Part shown: positions 9,420 through 18,830 of the stretch, piece by piece
Layout: each line of letters starts with the position of its first letter
How positions within the stretch are numbered: position 1 is the first letter of the stretch
NCBI GenBank assembly: GCA_030583665.1
Contig: CP129469.1
Span: 2,843,043 to 2,907,042 of the forward strand
DNA: 64,000 nucleotides
DNA from: Candidatus Jettenia sp. AMX2
Lineage (GTDB): Bacteria; Planctomycetota; Brocadiia; Brocadiales; Brocadiaceae
Direction: 5' to 3'
Position numbers and translations under genes: made by a program
Notes under the pieces: generated by a model
Databases searched by the model: none
The model's input: the letters and a program-made list of their open reading frames with translations, nothing else
Told to the model about the DNA's origin: nothing

Positions 9420-9592
9420 ACAAAATACTCAATGCCAAAAACATTACGTAAGCCTTATCTAATTAATGTCTTACGGTTATGCATTTTGAAAAACGAGCAG
9501 AAAAAACAAGAAGTTGATGGATTGTAGTACGAAGCTTCATGGTTAAAATCTTTTTGGTTATAGCTTTGCCACGCTATGCAATCTGTGGTTTG

Positions 9593-11338
9593 TTACTCTT
9601 TTGCCGGGATTTGTTTATAACCTTTCCTCTTTTTCTTACAGAAGGCTTTCAGATCGGGCAGAGTAAAAGTATTTATGACATTCTTTGCCTCCAGCCAGCC
9701 CCTTCTTGCAATCCCCACGCCGAGTTCCATCATCCACATCTGATCTCTGTGGTGGGCATCGGTGCTGATTGAAATCATAACCCCTGATTCCTTTGCTTTC
9801 CTGCAATTAGCATCGTCCAGATCAAGCCGGTCATAATAACAGTTAAGTTCAAGTGCTGTTCCTGTCTCAGCGCAGGCCTTCATAACTTCATCCAGATCAA
9901 CCTCATATCCCGCGCGTTTGCTGATTAAGCGTCCGGTAGGATGTGCAATTATGTTCACATATGGATTATGAACGGCAGCAATTATGCGGTCGGTAATTTT
10001 CTTCTTTCCCTGTTTAAATCCGCTGTGTACAGAGGCGATAACAATGTCGAGTTTTCCTAACAGTTCCTCCTGGAAATCGATGGAGCCGTCAGGCATAATA
10101 TCAACTTCGGTTGCCTTCAGCAGGGTAAGCCCTTTCAATTTTTTGTTCAGTTTATCAATCTCTTCAATCTCTTCAAGCAGTTCATTTTCTGTCAAACCGC
10201 CTGCAACAAGAAGCGATTTTGAATGGTCTGAGATTACGGTATACTGATAACCCATCTTTATTGCCTGTTCAGCGATCTCTTCAAAAGTATTGATTCCGTC
10301 GCTCCAGCTTGAATGGTTGTGAAGGTCTCCCCTGATATCCCTGAGTTGAATGAGGTTGGGTAATCTTCCTTCCTGAGCAGCCTCAATTTCCCCTTTATTC
10401 TCGCGCAATTCTGGCGGTATCCAGTCCATACCGAGGATCGTATAAATATCCTCTTCCCGGCGGCCTCCAACTTTTTTTTCACCTTGAAAAATACCATACT
10501 CACTGATCTTATACCCTTTCTTTTTTGCAATTTCACGCAGGTGAACGTTATGTTCTTTTGAACCGGTAAAATATTGCAGGGCAGCACCAAACTCATCTTC
10601 CTGGACGACCCGTAAATCCACCTGTATTCCTTCCTCTACACGGACACTGCCTTTGGTATCCCCTGCTGCCAGTATTTGCGTTACCCCCTTCATGTTTACA
10701 AATGATTGTACAATCTCTTTACCCTGCGTGCCGGCTGCAAGTATATCAATATCCCCCACCGTTTCCTTCATCCTGCGCAACGATCCTGCTGCCTGTACCT
10801 CAGTTACCTTTGGATCCTGCCTTAACACCCCGGTTATCACTTTTACGATAGGATATGCCAACCCAATTGATATGCGTTGCTGACTTTTTTTAAAGAGCTC
10901 TATTCCTTTGACAATATTATCAATCTTTTTGTCTCCTATTCCCGGCAATCCTTTTATCCTTCCATCCTGTATTGCTTTTTCAAGATCGGCCATACTTGCA
11001 ATACCCAGTTCCCTGTGGAGCATGGATACCGTTTTCGGGCCTAAACCCGGTACCTGCATAAGCGTCAGCGTTTCTCCGGAAATTTCCCTTAACATCTCTT
11101 CGTATTTGAATATCTTTCCGGTAGCGAGATATTCATCAATTTTTTCAGCGATACCCTTTCCTATACCATGAATGTTTGTTAACCGGCCTTCCTTTGCAAG
11201 CACCCCGATATCTTCCGTTAAATCAGAGATCACCAGGGCAGCCTTACGATATGAATTTATTCTGAAGGTATTTTCACCCTTAAGCTCCAGTACATTTGCA
11301 ATCCGCTCAAACAGCGCTGCAATCTCGTGATTTTTCAT
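9593..11338 (-). CDS. polX: DNA polymerase X family protein with PHP domain
   Basis: Gap-filling DNA polymerase of base-excision or end-joining repair, fused to a PHP phosphoesterase that in characterised bacterial PolX gives 3'-5' exonuclease activity. Seen: helix-hairpin-helix motifs (IHGIGKGIA near 56, VPGLGPKT near 96, LPGIGDKK near 131), the palm motif GSLRRMKETVGDIDIL with Asp196 and Asp198, the third carboxylate in VDLRV (Asp241), then a PHP domain from about 335 with RGDLHNHSSWSDG, ISDHS and, near the C-terminus, ISTDAHH. The 581 residues match bacterial PolX. It starts at ATG 11338 with only a weak purine-rich ribosome-binding site. It is monocistronic. Confidence 0.96.
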   Translation of the reverse strand: MKNHEIAALFERIANVLELKGENTFRINSYRKAALVISDLTEDIGVLAKEGRLTNIHGIGKGIAEKIDEYLATGKIFKYEEMLREISGETLTLMQVPGLGPKTVSMLHRELGIASMADLEKAIQDGRIKGLPGIGDKKIDNIVKGIELFKKSQQRISIGLAYPIVKVITGVLRQDPKVTEVQAAGSLRRMKETVGDIDILAAGTQGKEIVQSFVNMKGVTQILAAGDTKGSVRVEEGIQVDLRVVQEDEFGAALQYFTGSKEHNVHLREIAKKKGYKISEYGIFQGEKKVGGRREEDIYTILGMDWIPPELRENKGEIEAAQEGRLPNLIQLRDIRGDLHNHSSWSDGINTFEEIAEQAIKMGYQYTVISDHSKSLLVAGGLTENELLEEIEEIDKLNKKLKGLTLLKATEVDIMPDGSIDFQEELLGKLDIVIASVHSGFKQGKKKITDRIIAAVHNPYVNIIAHPTGRLISKRAGYEVDLDEVMKACAETGTALELNCYYDRLDLDDANCRKAKESGVMISISTDAHHRDQMWMMELGVGIARRGWLEAKNVINTFTLPDLKAFCKKKRKGYKQIPAKE

Positions 11339-11648
11339 AATCTTATTCTTTTCAGCATGTATCCTGACAGGAAGAGGTTTTTATGTTGTTATGGTAAATG
11401 GATTATATCAATGACCTTAAAATACTTCAATTTTTATTTATTGACATCCATAGACCACTTTTCGCATAATCGTAAAGTTTGCGTACTTTGCAGTGCCTGT
11501 CCAGGAAGGCAGGCGCTGCCTTGTAAAGAACAAATTTCAAATAACCGTCAAGTATCCACCACAAGTTAATTACCCGATTATATGCTTTGCGTTTATTATT
11601 TGGAATTTTTTGTTTAAAATTTTTAAAATTACCAGGGAGAGATGAAAA
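11339..11648. other. Divergent intergenic region polX-mtnP
   Basis: AT-rich 310 bp between divergent genes. I see no gene, repeat or known RNA motif. ACCAGGGAGAG just before 11649 serves as the mtnP ribosome-binding site. Confidence 0.4.
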
Positions 11649-12512
11649 ATGAGTGAGCAAGTAATTGGCATCATAGGTGGCAGCGGCCTTTACGCTATAG
11701 AAGGAATTCAGGAGGTAAAAGACGTATCGGTTGATACCCCCTTTGGCAAACCTTCCGACAGTTTTAAAGTGGGAGTGTTTGAAGGAAGAAAAGTGGCCTT
11801 TCTGCCTCGGCACGGAAAAGGACATACCATTTTACCGTCTGAACTCAACTTCAGGGCAAATATTTACGGAATGAAAAAATTAGGAGCCGGGCATATTATT
11901 GCTGTAAGCGCTGTTGGAAGTATGAAGGAAGAAATACGGCCGCTCGATATTGTTATCCCCGATCAATTTTTTGACAGGACACATGGCCGCATCAGCACCT
12001 TTTTCGGGGAAGGAATTGTAGGGCACGTGAGTTTTGCTGATCCGGTATGCAACGTACTTGCCGGCACCCTTTTCCGTGCAGCTCAATCGCTAAACGTTCG
12101 GGTACACAAGGGCGGTACTTATCTTTGCATTGAGGGACCGTTATTCTCCGCCCGTGCAGAATCGAATGTATACAGGCAGTGGGGTGTCAGTATTATTGGT
12201 ATGACCAATATTCAGGAAGCAAAATTGGCCCGGGAAGCAGAAATATGTTACAGCACCCTTGCTATGGTTACTGATTATGATTGCTGGTATACAGGCGAAG
12301 AACCGGTAACGCTGGAAATGGTTATCAGGAATCTGAATAAAAATGCTGAAACCGCAAAACAGATTCTTACGGTAGCTATCCCAAATATAGAACAGAAAAG
12401 AAACTGTGCATGTGCAACCGCGGCGAGGGATGCCATCGTAACCCGGAAAGATCTGGTTCCGGAAGGTACCAGGAAGAAACTAGACTGTATCTTTGGCAAA
12501 TATCTGAAGTAA
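11649..12512 (+). CDS. mtnP: S-methyl-5'-thioadenosine phosphorylase
   Basis: Cleaves methylthioadenosine with phosphate to adenine and methylthioribose-1-phosphate in the methionine salvage pathway. Seen: IIGGSGLYAIEG at the N-terminus, LPRHGKGHTILPSELNFRAN (phosphate-binding), SAVGSMKEEI, CIEGPLFSARAES, and IGMTN..EAKLAREAEICY followed by MVTDYDCW, whose Asp contacts the purine N7/N6 and favours MTA over inosine substrates. At 287 residues it is full length. GGGAGAG lies 6-12 bp before the ATG. The usual Pro after GMT is replaced in GMTNIQEAK. No other salvage gene is adjacent. Confidence 0.94.
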   Translation: MSEQVIGIIGGSGLYAIEGIQEVKDVSVDTPFGKPSDSFKVGVFEGRKVAFLPRHGKGHTILPSELNFRANIYGMKKLGAGHIIAVSAVGSMKEEIRPLDIVIPDQFFDRTHGRISTFFGEGIVGHVSFADPVCNVLAGTLFRAAQSLNVRVHKGGTYLCIEGPLFSARAESNVYRQWGVSIIGMTNIQEAKLAREAEICYSTLAMVTDYDCWYTGEEPVTLEMVIRNLNKNAETAKQILTVAIPNIEQKRNCACATAARDAIVTRKDLVPEGTRKKLDCIFGKYLK

Positions 12513-12600
12513 GTTCATGGCCAGAAAAACTATCACGCGCACAGGTATCAGTCGTAACGTTCAAGGGCTCGCCATCCTGGGTTAGCGAATAACAGCACCT

Positions 12601-12644
12601 CCGGGTATTATAGCCAAAAGCTTCTGCTTTTCGAAAAATACCGG
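12601..12644. terminator. Bidirectional terminator-like hairpin
   Basis: An outer stem CCGGGTATT/AATACCGG and an inner stem AAAAGC-TTCT-GCTTTT lie between the convergent mtnP and FKBP genes. Runs of A and T flank the inner stem. It suits termination from either side. Confidence 0.5.
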
Positions 12645-12761
12645 CCAAATCTGTGGTGTTTATTGGATTAAGCACCGAAAACCTGATTTGTTTAGCTACA
12701 CTCCCGGAACCTGCAAACCCCGGACAGTGAGCCTGACATCCCGCAAAGTTACCTTTCCCTG

Positions 12762-13190
12762 TTATTCAACCTCTACCAGCTCAATATCGAAAGTCAGATC
12801 TTTGCCGGCCAGGGGATGATTCGCATCCAGGGTTACCGTTTTCTCGGCAAAATCGGTTACGGTAACGATAATTATTTTGCTGTCTGCATTACGGATTTTG
12901 AATTGCTGGCCTCTTTCCGGTTCATAGTCTTCCGGAAACTGGTCACGGTTAACTACCATCACCATCTCATCTTTATGCGGACCATATGCATTATCTGATT
13001 CAATCCTTACGGTTTTGGCATCGCCAGGATTCATTCCGACCACGGCCTGTTCAAAATCCGGGATTATTTGCCCTTCACCAATGGTAAACGCAAGGGGTTC
13101 CCTGCTGGCAGAAGTGTCAAATACCGTGCCATCATCTAACTTACCGGTGTAGTGGACTTTAACAGTATCGCCGTTTTTTGCCTGTTTCAT
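12762..13190 (-). CDS. FKBP-type peptidyl-prolyl isomerase, SlyD-like
   Basis: A cytoplasmic prolyl cis-trans isomerase and chaperone. Seen: VKVHYTGKLDDGTVFDTS, the FKBP opening strand and loop; LAFTIGEGQIIPDFEQAVVGM, the prolyl-binding region; and AYGPHKDEM, where an insert-in-flap domain begins. The protein ends with HPLAGKDLTFDIELVEV, the standard close of SlyD-type FKBPs. At 142 residues it lacks the His-rich metal-binding tail of E. coli SlyD. AGGAGTTCACA precedes the ATG. It is co-oriented with the RRM gene upstream (91 bp gap). Confidence 0.95.
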   Translation of the reverse strand: MKQAKNGDTVKVHYTGKLDDGTVFDTSASREPLAFTIGEGQIIPDFEQAVVGMNPGDAKTVRIESDNAYGPHKDEMVMVVNRDQFPEDYEPERGQQFKIRNADSKIIIVTVTDFAEKTVTLDANHPLAGKDLTFDIELVEVE

Positions 13191-13281
13191 TGTGAACTCC
13201 TTTCGTTTTCTCTAATACTACTTTCTGGAAATACTACACAACCTATTCCAGCTCTACTCATGCAGAAAACAAAGCATGCCG

Positions 13282-13608
13282 TTAATAACGTCTTCTGTCA
13301 AAACTGCCGCCGCGTCTGCCACCACCACCCCTGCTGCCTCCGCCAGTGCCACCTTTGCGCCCCTTAACGTTGCGGCGGGCTTCATTAACAACAATGGTCT
13401 TCCCCTTTAATTCCTTACTGTTCATACCATTCATTGCAGATTGTGCTTCTGCTCTGGCAGGCATCTCAACAAATCCAAACCCTTTGGATTTGCCGGTAAA
13501 GATGTCTTTTATAACTACTGCGGATGTTACCTTACCAAACGCCCCGAATGCCTGCAGTAAATCTTCTTCGGTAACATCTTGCGACAAATTGCCTACGTAG
13601 ATATTCAT
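13282..13608 (-). CDS. RRM-type RNA-binding protein with Gly/Arg-rich tail
   Basis: Single RNA-recognition-motif protein of the glycine-rich cold-shock type. RNP2 is IYVGNL at residues 2-7 and RNP1 is KGFGFVEM near residue 42. The tail is rich in Gly, Arg and Lys (about 82-108), as in RGG boxes. The frame is open 12 codons further up, but the start is set at ATG 13608 because AAAGGAGATTGG lies directly before it and the RRM begins at once. It probably binds RNA in cold or stress adaptation, which would fit the DEAD-box helicase gene next upstream; that link is inference. Confidence 0.93.
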   Translation of the reverse strand: MNIYVGNLSQDVTEEDLLQAFGAFGKVTSAVVIKDIFTGKSKGFGFVEMPARAEAQSAMNGMNSKELKGKTIVVNEARRNVKGRKGGTGGGSRGGGGRRGGSFDRRRY

Positions 13609-14119
13609 CCAATCTCCTTTCAATAGTTTATAATTGTCTGTCATTCCGGACTTGCCCCGGTACCCATATTTTCAGGGTTTACACTGGAGTCTATCCCACA
13701 AAAGCGGGATGCGGGAATGACATGCCTGCCCCGTGAAACCTTTCCTTACACAAACAGGAAACGGGGATCCGCATCTTTCGTATCTGATTAATAACGCTGT
13801 GTATCGTTAAGAGTTTATTAAGTAAAGGTCTGTCAGTAAAACAATAAAAATGTGTATAGCGCGCCAGAAGATCAGGAAGCAGGTATTGGAAAAATCTTGA
13901 ATTTGAATATCAAAATAAACGCTGAATGTCCTTGATCGGGGCAAATGAGGCAAACTTTCGTTTTGGGCAAGGAGAGAGATACATTCCCTCCCCCACGGAT
14001 TATTCCGAATCTTAATCTATTCAAAATGTTTCACTTGTATAACTATACCGGATAATACACAAAAAGGAAAAAGAAAAAGAAAAAAATATACACATTACTG
14101 CAAACCGTGAACACCGAAA
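13609..14119. other. Gene-free stretch with one dispersed inverted repeat
   Basis: About 510 bp with no convincing gene. It holds an 84-bp element at 13639-13722 bounded by TGTCATTCC and GGAATGACA, of the common 'tcattccgg...gcgggaatgac' repeat type. The rest is A-rich, with no clear terminator after the DEAD-box gene. Confidence 0.5.
13639..13722. repeat. Short interspersed element with TGTCATTCC ends
   Basis: Inverted ends TGTCATTCC (13639-13647) and GGAATGACA (13714-13722) enclose a GC-rich core. A related element lies at 49826-49894 and relatives at 23735-23905. Confidence 0.65.
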
Positions 14120-15766
14120 CTATTTACCTGAGGATTTGCGGGATTTAAAACCAGTCTTTTTCGTTGTTCTTTTACTGGCAGGTTCTATATTGACAGGCTT
14201 TCCCTTGATTTTTACATTTCGCATGATACTTTGTACATTTTCCGCAAATTCTTCCGGGACATCAATAAATGTATAGGTATCGTAAACATCAACATCTCCG
14301 ATCAATTCATTGGAAAGACCTGTTTCTTCCGCAATGCTCTTTATAATGTCCCTTGCATGTACCTGCTGCTTGCGTCCTACGTTGATAAACAATCTTTGCA
14401 TTTGCGGAGAATCCTCCGTATCTTTCAGCTTTTTTTCCTGTATGGATGCTTCCGCGTCTTTTTCACGCATAAGGATCTTCAATAAAGAGGCTGCTATATC
14501 CAAAGAGGTATATTCCTCGCCGAGCAGTTTTTCAATCCAGTGTATATAGCTTCCCAAATGTCCCTCATCTATTATCTTTTTTGCTTTTTCCAGGAGCAGA
14601 TTTATCTTAATTTCCTCGACATCGCTGAGGGTCGGAACTTTTTGCAGGGTAATTTTTGTCTTCGTATACTGCTGTATGTCCCTGATTTGATAAATTTCCC
14701 TGCCAACTACGAAGGTAAATGCCCGGCCTTTTCTTCCGGCCCTCCCCGTTCTTCCTATCCGGTGTACATAATACTCTTCGTCGTGCGGAACATCATAATT
14801 GAATACAGCCTCTATATCCTCTACATCAATTCCCCGGGCTGCAACATCCGTCGCAACAAGGATCTCAATGGCCCCCTTTCTGAATTTTGACATAACACTA
14901 TTTCTTTGTTGCTGCTTCATATCCCCGTGCAGTCCGTCTGCAAGATAACCTCTTGCCTGAAGGTGTTCCACCAGTTCATCAACCCGTCTTTTTGTATTGC
15001 AAAAAACCAGTGACAACCCCAGGTCGTGGATATCAATTAAACGTGACAATATTTCCGGTTTTACCCGCTCTTTAACCTCAAAATAGTACTGTTCGACATG
15101 AGGTACCGTCAATTCCTTATGCACTACCTTAATAAATTGCGGATTATTTTGATATTTTCGTGTTAAATCCAGAATAGCACGGGGCATGGTTGCAGAGAAG
15201 AGAATCGTTTGTCTTTGTTTCGGGGTCTTTTCCAGAATAAACTCAATATCTTCCCTGAATCCCATATCCAGCATTTCATCGGCCTCGTCCAGTATGACTA
15301 TTTTAATCTTGTCCAGTTTTAAGGTACGACGGTTCATATGGTCCATAATACGGCCCGGAGTACCTATAATAATTTGCGCGCCTTTTTTCAATACCTTAAT
15401 TTGCCGCTCAATCGATTGCCCGCCATAGACAGGCAGGATTTCGATATTCTTTTTATATTTTGAGAGTTTCTTAAGTTCTTCTGCCACCTGAATTGCCAGC
15501 TCTCTTGTGGGACACAGGATTACGGCTTGCGGTTTTCTGTTTTCCGCATCTATCATCTCCAGGGCAGGTATTCCAAATGCAGCAGTTTTTCCAGTCCCTG
15601 TTTGCGCTTGCCCGATTATATCCTTTCCTTCCAAAATGGATGGGATAGATTGATATTGTATGGGTGTTGCTTCTTCAAAGCCCATATCCATGATCGCTTT
15701 TCTCATATCTTCTGACAAATGCAGGTCTTCAAATCTTAGTTTTTCTATGGTTAATGTTTTTTCCAT
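14120..15766 (-). CDS. DEAD-box ATP-dependent RNA helicase, DeaD/CsdA type
   Basis: RNA helicase of ribosome assembly and mRNA remodelling. Seen in order: the Q motif (ATPIQYQSIP), motif I AQTGTGKTAA, Ia PTRELAIQ, Ib TPGR, motif II LDEADEML, motif III SATM, motif V ATDVAARGID and motif VI HRIGRTGRAGRKG. After about residue 430 comes a C-terminal extension with an RNA-binding DbpA/CsdA-like fold (LFINVGRKQQVHARDI, then DVYDTYTFIDVPEEFA) and a Lys/Ser-rich tail. ATG 15766 is chosen because the conserved core begins soon after; a TTG at 15799 in frame is an alternative. Neither has a well-placed ribosome-binding site. At 548 residues the length is normal. Confidence 0.94.
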   Translation of the reverse strand: MEKTLTIEKLRFEDLHLSEDMRKAIMDMGFEEATPIQYQSIPSILEGKDIIGQAQTGTGKTAAFGIPALEMIDAENRKPQAVILCPTRELAIQVAEELKKLSKYKKNIEILPVYGGQSIERQIKVLKKGAQIIIGTPGRIMDHMNRRTLKLDKIKIVILDEADEMLDMGFREDIEFILEKTPKQRQTILFSATMPRAILDLTRKYQNNPQFIKVVHKELTVPHVEQYYFEVKERVKPEILSRLIDIHDLGLSLVFCNTKRRVDELVEHLQARGYLADGLHGDMKQQQRNSVMSKFRKGAIEILVATDVAARGIDVEDIEAVFNYDVPHDEEYYVHRIGRTGRAGRKGRAFTFVVGREIYQIRDIQQYTKTKITLQKVPTLSDVEEIKINLLLEKAKKIIDEGHLGSYIHWIEKLLGEEYTSLDIAASLLKILMREKDAEASIQEKKLKDTEDSPQMQRLFINVGRKQQVHARDIIKSIAEETGLSNELIGDVDVYDTYTFIDVPEEFAENVQSIMRNVKIKGKPVNIEPASKRTTKKTGFKSRKSSGK

Positions 15767-16073
15767 GGCTTTTTGTGTGAAACAAGTTCTCCTGTTCAAA
15801 GGATTGTAAGGTTTTGCAGCAACTGAAATTTTGTGTATGGAAGAGAGTAGGGTAGAGGTGCCTTACACTTGATCTTACAGCATAGCATCAGTACATTATT
15901 TCTTTTTCCTCTGCATCTGTCTTGAGAGACAGTTCCTGTAATCTTTTCTTCCGAAAATAATACACTGCACAATAAAACATAACAGAATAATAACAAAAAA
16001 GATATATGCAATAATTAATGTTGTTCCGGAAAATACCCCCATATTATTCCTCACGATTAAAATTTCTATAGTA
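15767..16073. other. Intergenic region with no feature seen
   Basis: About 300 bp between the DEAD-box gene and batE. A 71-codon open frame here has no homology I recognise and no ribosome-binding site, so I do not call it. The promoter of the DEAD-box gene is expected here but is not clear. Confidence 0.35.
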
Positions 16074-16964
16074 TCAGATTACCTCTACTTCATTTTTTTG
16101 CACCCATCCTCTTCGGGCCTCTTTACTTACTGTTTTCTCAGCACCTCTTTCTGATTCGCTGCCTTGTGTAACGTCAACGTAGACATATACTCTGTACCAC
16201 CCGTCTTTTTCGGCTTCAATTACAAACTCTGCACCATCGCGTATTTCAAACTTGGGTTCATACTCTTCTCCGGGACCATACCGCACGTGGCATTTTTTCG
16301 TGATAATTACTCCATAATCAATTCCCTGTTCCCGGTATATTTTCATGCCAAGTGATAGTACAAGCAGGCATAAACCGGCAGCAAGGACTGCTGTGAGTTT
16401 CTTTAACCAGTCATATTTCAGGATAATAAACAAAATAATAGCCGTCATCAGCATTCCGTAAAATGAAATTGCCGTTATGAGTAATTCATTCTGGTTCAAA
16501 AAGAAAAACCAAAAAAATATCTTTTGAACCAGTACCGGCGGTTTACCGGATAATTCCTTATCCTCCCTGACTTCCTTCACCAGGTTCAGGTTGGCACCAA
16601 TATCTGCATTTCTTGGCATAAGCCGCTGTGCTCTCCGGTAATTTACGATAGCCTTTCCTAATTCTCCCAGGCGGTAGTACGTGTTTCCTAAGTTATAGTA
16701 GAGTTGGCCGTGTTTAAATCCGTTCGCAAGAATTGTTTCGTACAGGAGTGCGGCCTCATGTAATTTTTCATTTGCTTTCAGATGATCTTTTGCTGTGACA
16801 AGCCTGGCCGCCTCAAGATATTTTTCATTGGCACCGGTGAATAATCTTCTGACCTCATCCCGTGGCATCCCCGGTTTTAATGGCCCGCAGTCTGCAACCG
16901 GTATTCCAGTGCCCGGCAAGAACGCAAGAAAGAAAAAAAGAGGGAAAAAGAGGGTCTTTCTCAT
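16074..16964 (-). CDS. batE: BatE-like TPR and SH3 membrane protein
   Basis: Last gene of the bat (Bacteroides aerotolerance) cluster. The protein starts with a signal sequence (KTLFFPLFFFLAFLPGTG). TPR units follow (about 45-140), including QLYYNLGNTYYRLGELGKAI, then two membrane segments (about 160-210) and a C-terminal bacterial SH3 domain (CHVRYGPGEEYEPKF...RGWVQKNEVEVI). This is the standard BatE order. Its start overlaps the end of batD by 4 bp, which implies translational coupling. The Bat proteins are envelope components of uncertain function, often placed with MoxR ATPases as chaperone-like complexes. Confidence 0.88.
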   Translation of the reverse strand: MRKTLFFPLFFFLAFLPGTGIPVADCGPLKPGMPRDEVRRLFTGANEKYLEAARLVTAKDHLKANEKLHEAALLYETILANGFKHGQLYYNLGNTYYRLGELGKAIVNYRRAQRLMPRNADIGANLNLVKEVREDKELSGKPPVLVQKIFFWFFFLNQNELLITAISFYGMLMTAIILFIILKYDWLKKLTAVLAAGLCLLVLSLGMKIYREQGIDYGVIITKKCHVRYGPGEEYEPKFEIRDGAEFVIEAEKDGWYRVYVYVDVTQGSESERGAEKTVSKEARRGWVQKNEVEVI

Positions 16965-18799
16965 AGCTGTTTCTCCAGGTTTGTTATCAGTTGCGTTGTA
17001 AGCTCCAGGGAAGCAGCCATTTCATCCTCTGTTCCTTTATCTTTCGAGAAACGGCGATAATCAAGGTGGGTAAAACAACGCGATATTTCTTTTATGGTAT
17101 CATCTCCGGCCCCCCGTTGTTTTAATAAATCTCCGATGCGCTCATCAGCGGCATTCGCAGCAGAAATATTAAGTTTGTCAGCCAGATAGTCGGCCAGCGC
17201 CCTTGAAAGCTCAGAATAATATTCGGCAGGATTATCAGCGATACGTTCAGCTTGTACGGCCGTTAATCTTTTTCTTGCTGCGGCATATGCCCGCCTGTTC
17301 CTTGCATATCCAATATCCTTTAGAAGTCTTTCTCTATGTCTGGTCATGAACAGGGAGACGACGACTGCTATTACCGGAAGAGAAAGACCTGCTATAACAT
17401 AGGGACTTTTGTAAAGAAGATTACCCTGATTTCTCAGCAAGGCTGAATTCGTCATAATAGGCAATATGTCCTTTGTTACTATACGGGTTTGACGTTTTAC
17501 GGACACGCCTCTGTCCTGTGAGAAGGCTAATTGAAGAGGTATTTCCTGTTGTCCCGCTTCAACAGTAATAGGTATAGGCTCTTTGACAATCGTTTTGTAC
17601 TGTCCTTCACGCGGGTCAAAGAAACTGAATATGATCGCAGGGGTATATTCCAAATCAATCCTTTGCGGTTCAATTACCTTACTAAACACCTTTCGTCCCC
17701 GGATGCCTTCTTCCCTGTTTGTGATCTGTGTGACCGTCTCGGCAGGGTAAAGCTTAAAATCGCCTTCCTTATTCATTATCAGCAATGGTTCATGAATCGT
17801 TTGAATATTTCCTTCGCCATAAACTGAAATGGAAACAGTAATGGGATCGCCAATCTTCACTTGCTGCGATTTTATGGAAACGTCCATGTTGTAACTGCCC
17901 ACAGCACCTCCGAACTCTTCCGGTTTGTCCTTTTCCGGCAATGGCTTGACCTTTACCGTAACAGGCTTTGTTACCCTCTCAATCGTATGCCTTTTCTGTT
18001 CCCTGCCAAAAAAACTGTCAAAAAAGGCATCATCATAGAAGCTATCAGAATACGAACCCCTCCGGCTTCTCTGTTGCTGAATAATCAAATCACATTTCAA
18101 ATTTGCAGGCGATATGGTAAGTTCCCCGGCAACTATGGGAAAAACAGCCGTTCGTAATTCCAGGACGTTATAGATTATCCCATCCCTGACCTCCTCGTAT
18201 TGCCTTTGGTCGCCAAGTTTTTCTTCCATAAAATTTCTTGTTGCCGGTGCCACATAATCAATATTGCTAACCGGTAATCCTCTCTGAAAATAAAACTTAA
18301 AGGATAGTATTACCTGTTCATACAGATAAGCCTCACTTTTATCGACGCTCAGTTCTGCAAAGACATGTTTTTCAAAATCAGGGAGCTCCGTATCCGCTGA
18401 TGATGTGTCAAAGACTTCAACAGTTATTGGGTTTGATGAGTATGTTTTCCCTTGGTATTCTACCTCTGATGCTCCGATAGTAAACCTGCCTGTTGCCGCA
18501 GGCTGTAAAACATAGGTATAACCTTTGCTTACCGAAATATCCCCGTTGATCAATCGTGTTTGCGCAGAAATTCTTGGACCAAATAACAGGGTAAAACCTT
18601 CAACACTGGGAAAAGAGGGAGGGGGGGTGTCGTGGGTACCATGAATGGTCAATGTCAGCTCCAGCCGTTCATTCACTTTCAAAACATTTTTATTTACCGT
18701 TGCCGTTAAGCGAATAGTCTGAGCAAATATTTTATCCGTACATCCAAAAAACATGATGATCCCGGCAAATAAACTTAGATATTTTATATAATTCCTCAT
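16961..18799 (-). CDS. batD: BatD-like oxygen-tolerance family protein
   Basis: A secreted, membrane-anchored protein of 612 residues. It has an N-terminal signal sequence (residues 5-27) with a Cys in FFGCTDKIFAQT that could be a lipobox-like site, several Ig-like beta domains (TATVNKNVLKVNERLELTLTIHG, QVILSFKFYFQRGLPV, DPITVSISVYGEGN) and a membrane helix near 505-525. A cytoplasmic helical tail follows, ending in YSELSRALADYLADKLN...QRGAGD. The reading frame extends upstream, but ATG 18799 is chosen because of GGAAAGGTAGT before it and the signal sequence directly after it. It lies 31 bp after batC. Confidence 0.9.
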   Translation of the reverse strand: MRNYIKYLSLFAGIIMFFGCTDKIFAQTIRLTATVNKNVLKVNERLELTLTIHGTHDTPPPSFPSVEGFTLLFGPRISAQTRLINGDISVSKGYTYVLQPAATGRFTIGASEVEYQGKTYSSNPITVEVFDTSSADTELPDFEKHVFAELSVDKSEAYLYEQVILSFKFYFQRGLPVSNIDYVAPATRNFMEEKLGDQRQYEEVRDGIIYNVLELRTAVFPIVAGELTISPANLKCDLIIQQQRSRRGSYSDSFYDDAFFDSFFGREQKRHTIERVTKPVTVKVKPLPEKDKPEEFGGAVGSYNMDVSIKSQQVKIGDPITVSISVYGEGNIQTIHEPLLIMNKEGDFKLYPAETVTQITNREEGIRGRKVFSKVIEPQRIDLEYTPAIIFSFFDPREGQYKTIVKEPIPITVEAGQQEIPLQLAFSQDRGVSVKRQTRIVTKDILPIMTNSALLRNQGNLLYKSPYVIAGLSLPVIAVVVSLFMTRHRERLLKDIGYARNRRAYAAARKRLTAVQAERIADNPAEYYSELSRALADYLADKLNISAANAADERIGDLLKQRGAGDDTIKEISRCFTHLDYRRFSKDKGTEDEMAASLELTTQLITNLEKQL

Positions 18800-18830
18800 A
18801 TTAATACTACCTTTCCTGTAACTGCTCAAA

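Noticed and set aside
15796-16011. A 71-codon minus-strand frame upstream of the DEAD-box gene
   Set aside because: Composition and lack of ribosome-binding site suggest chance.
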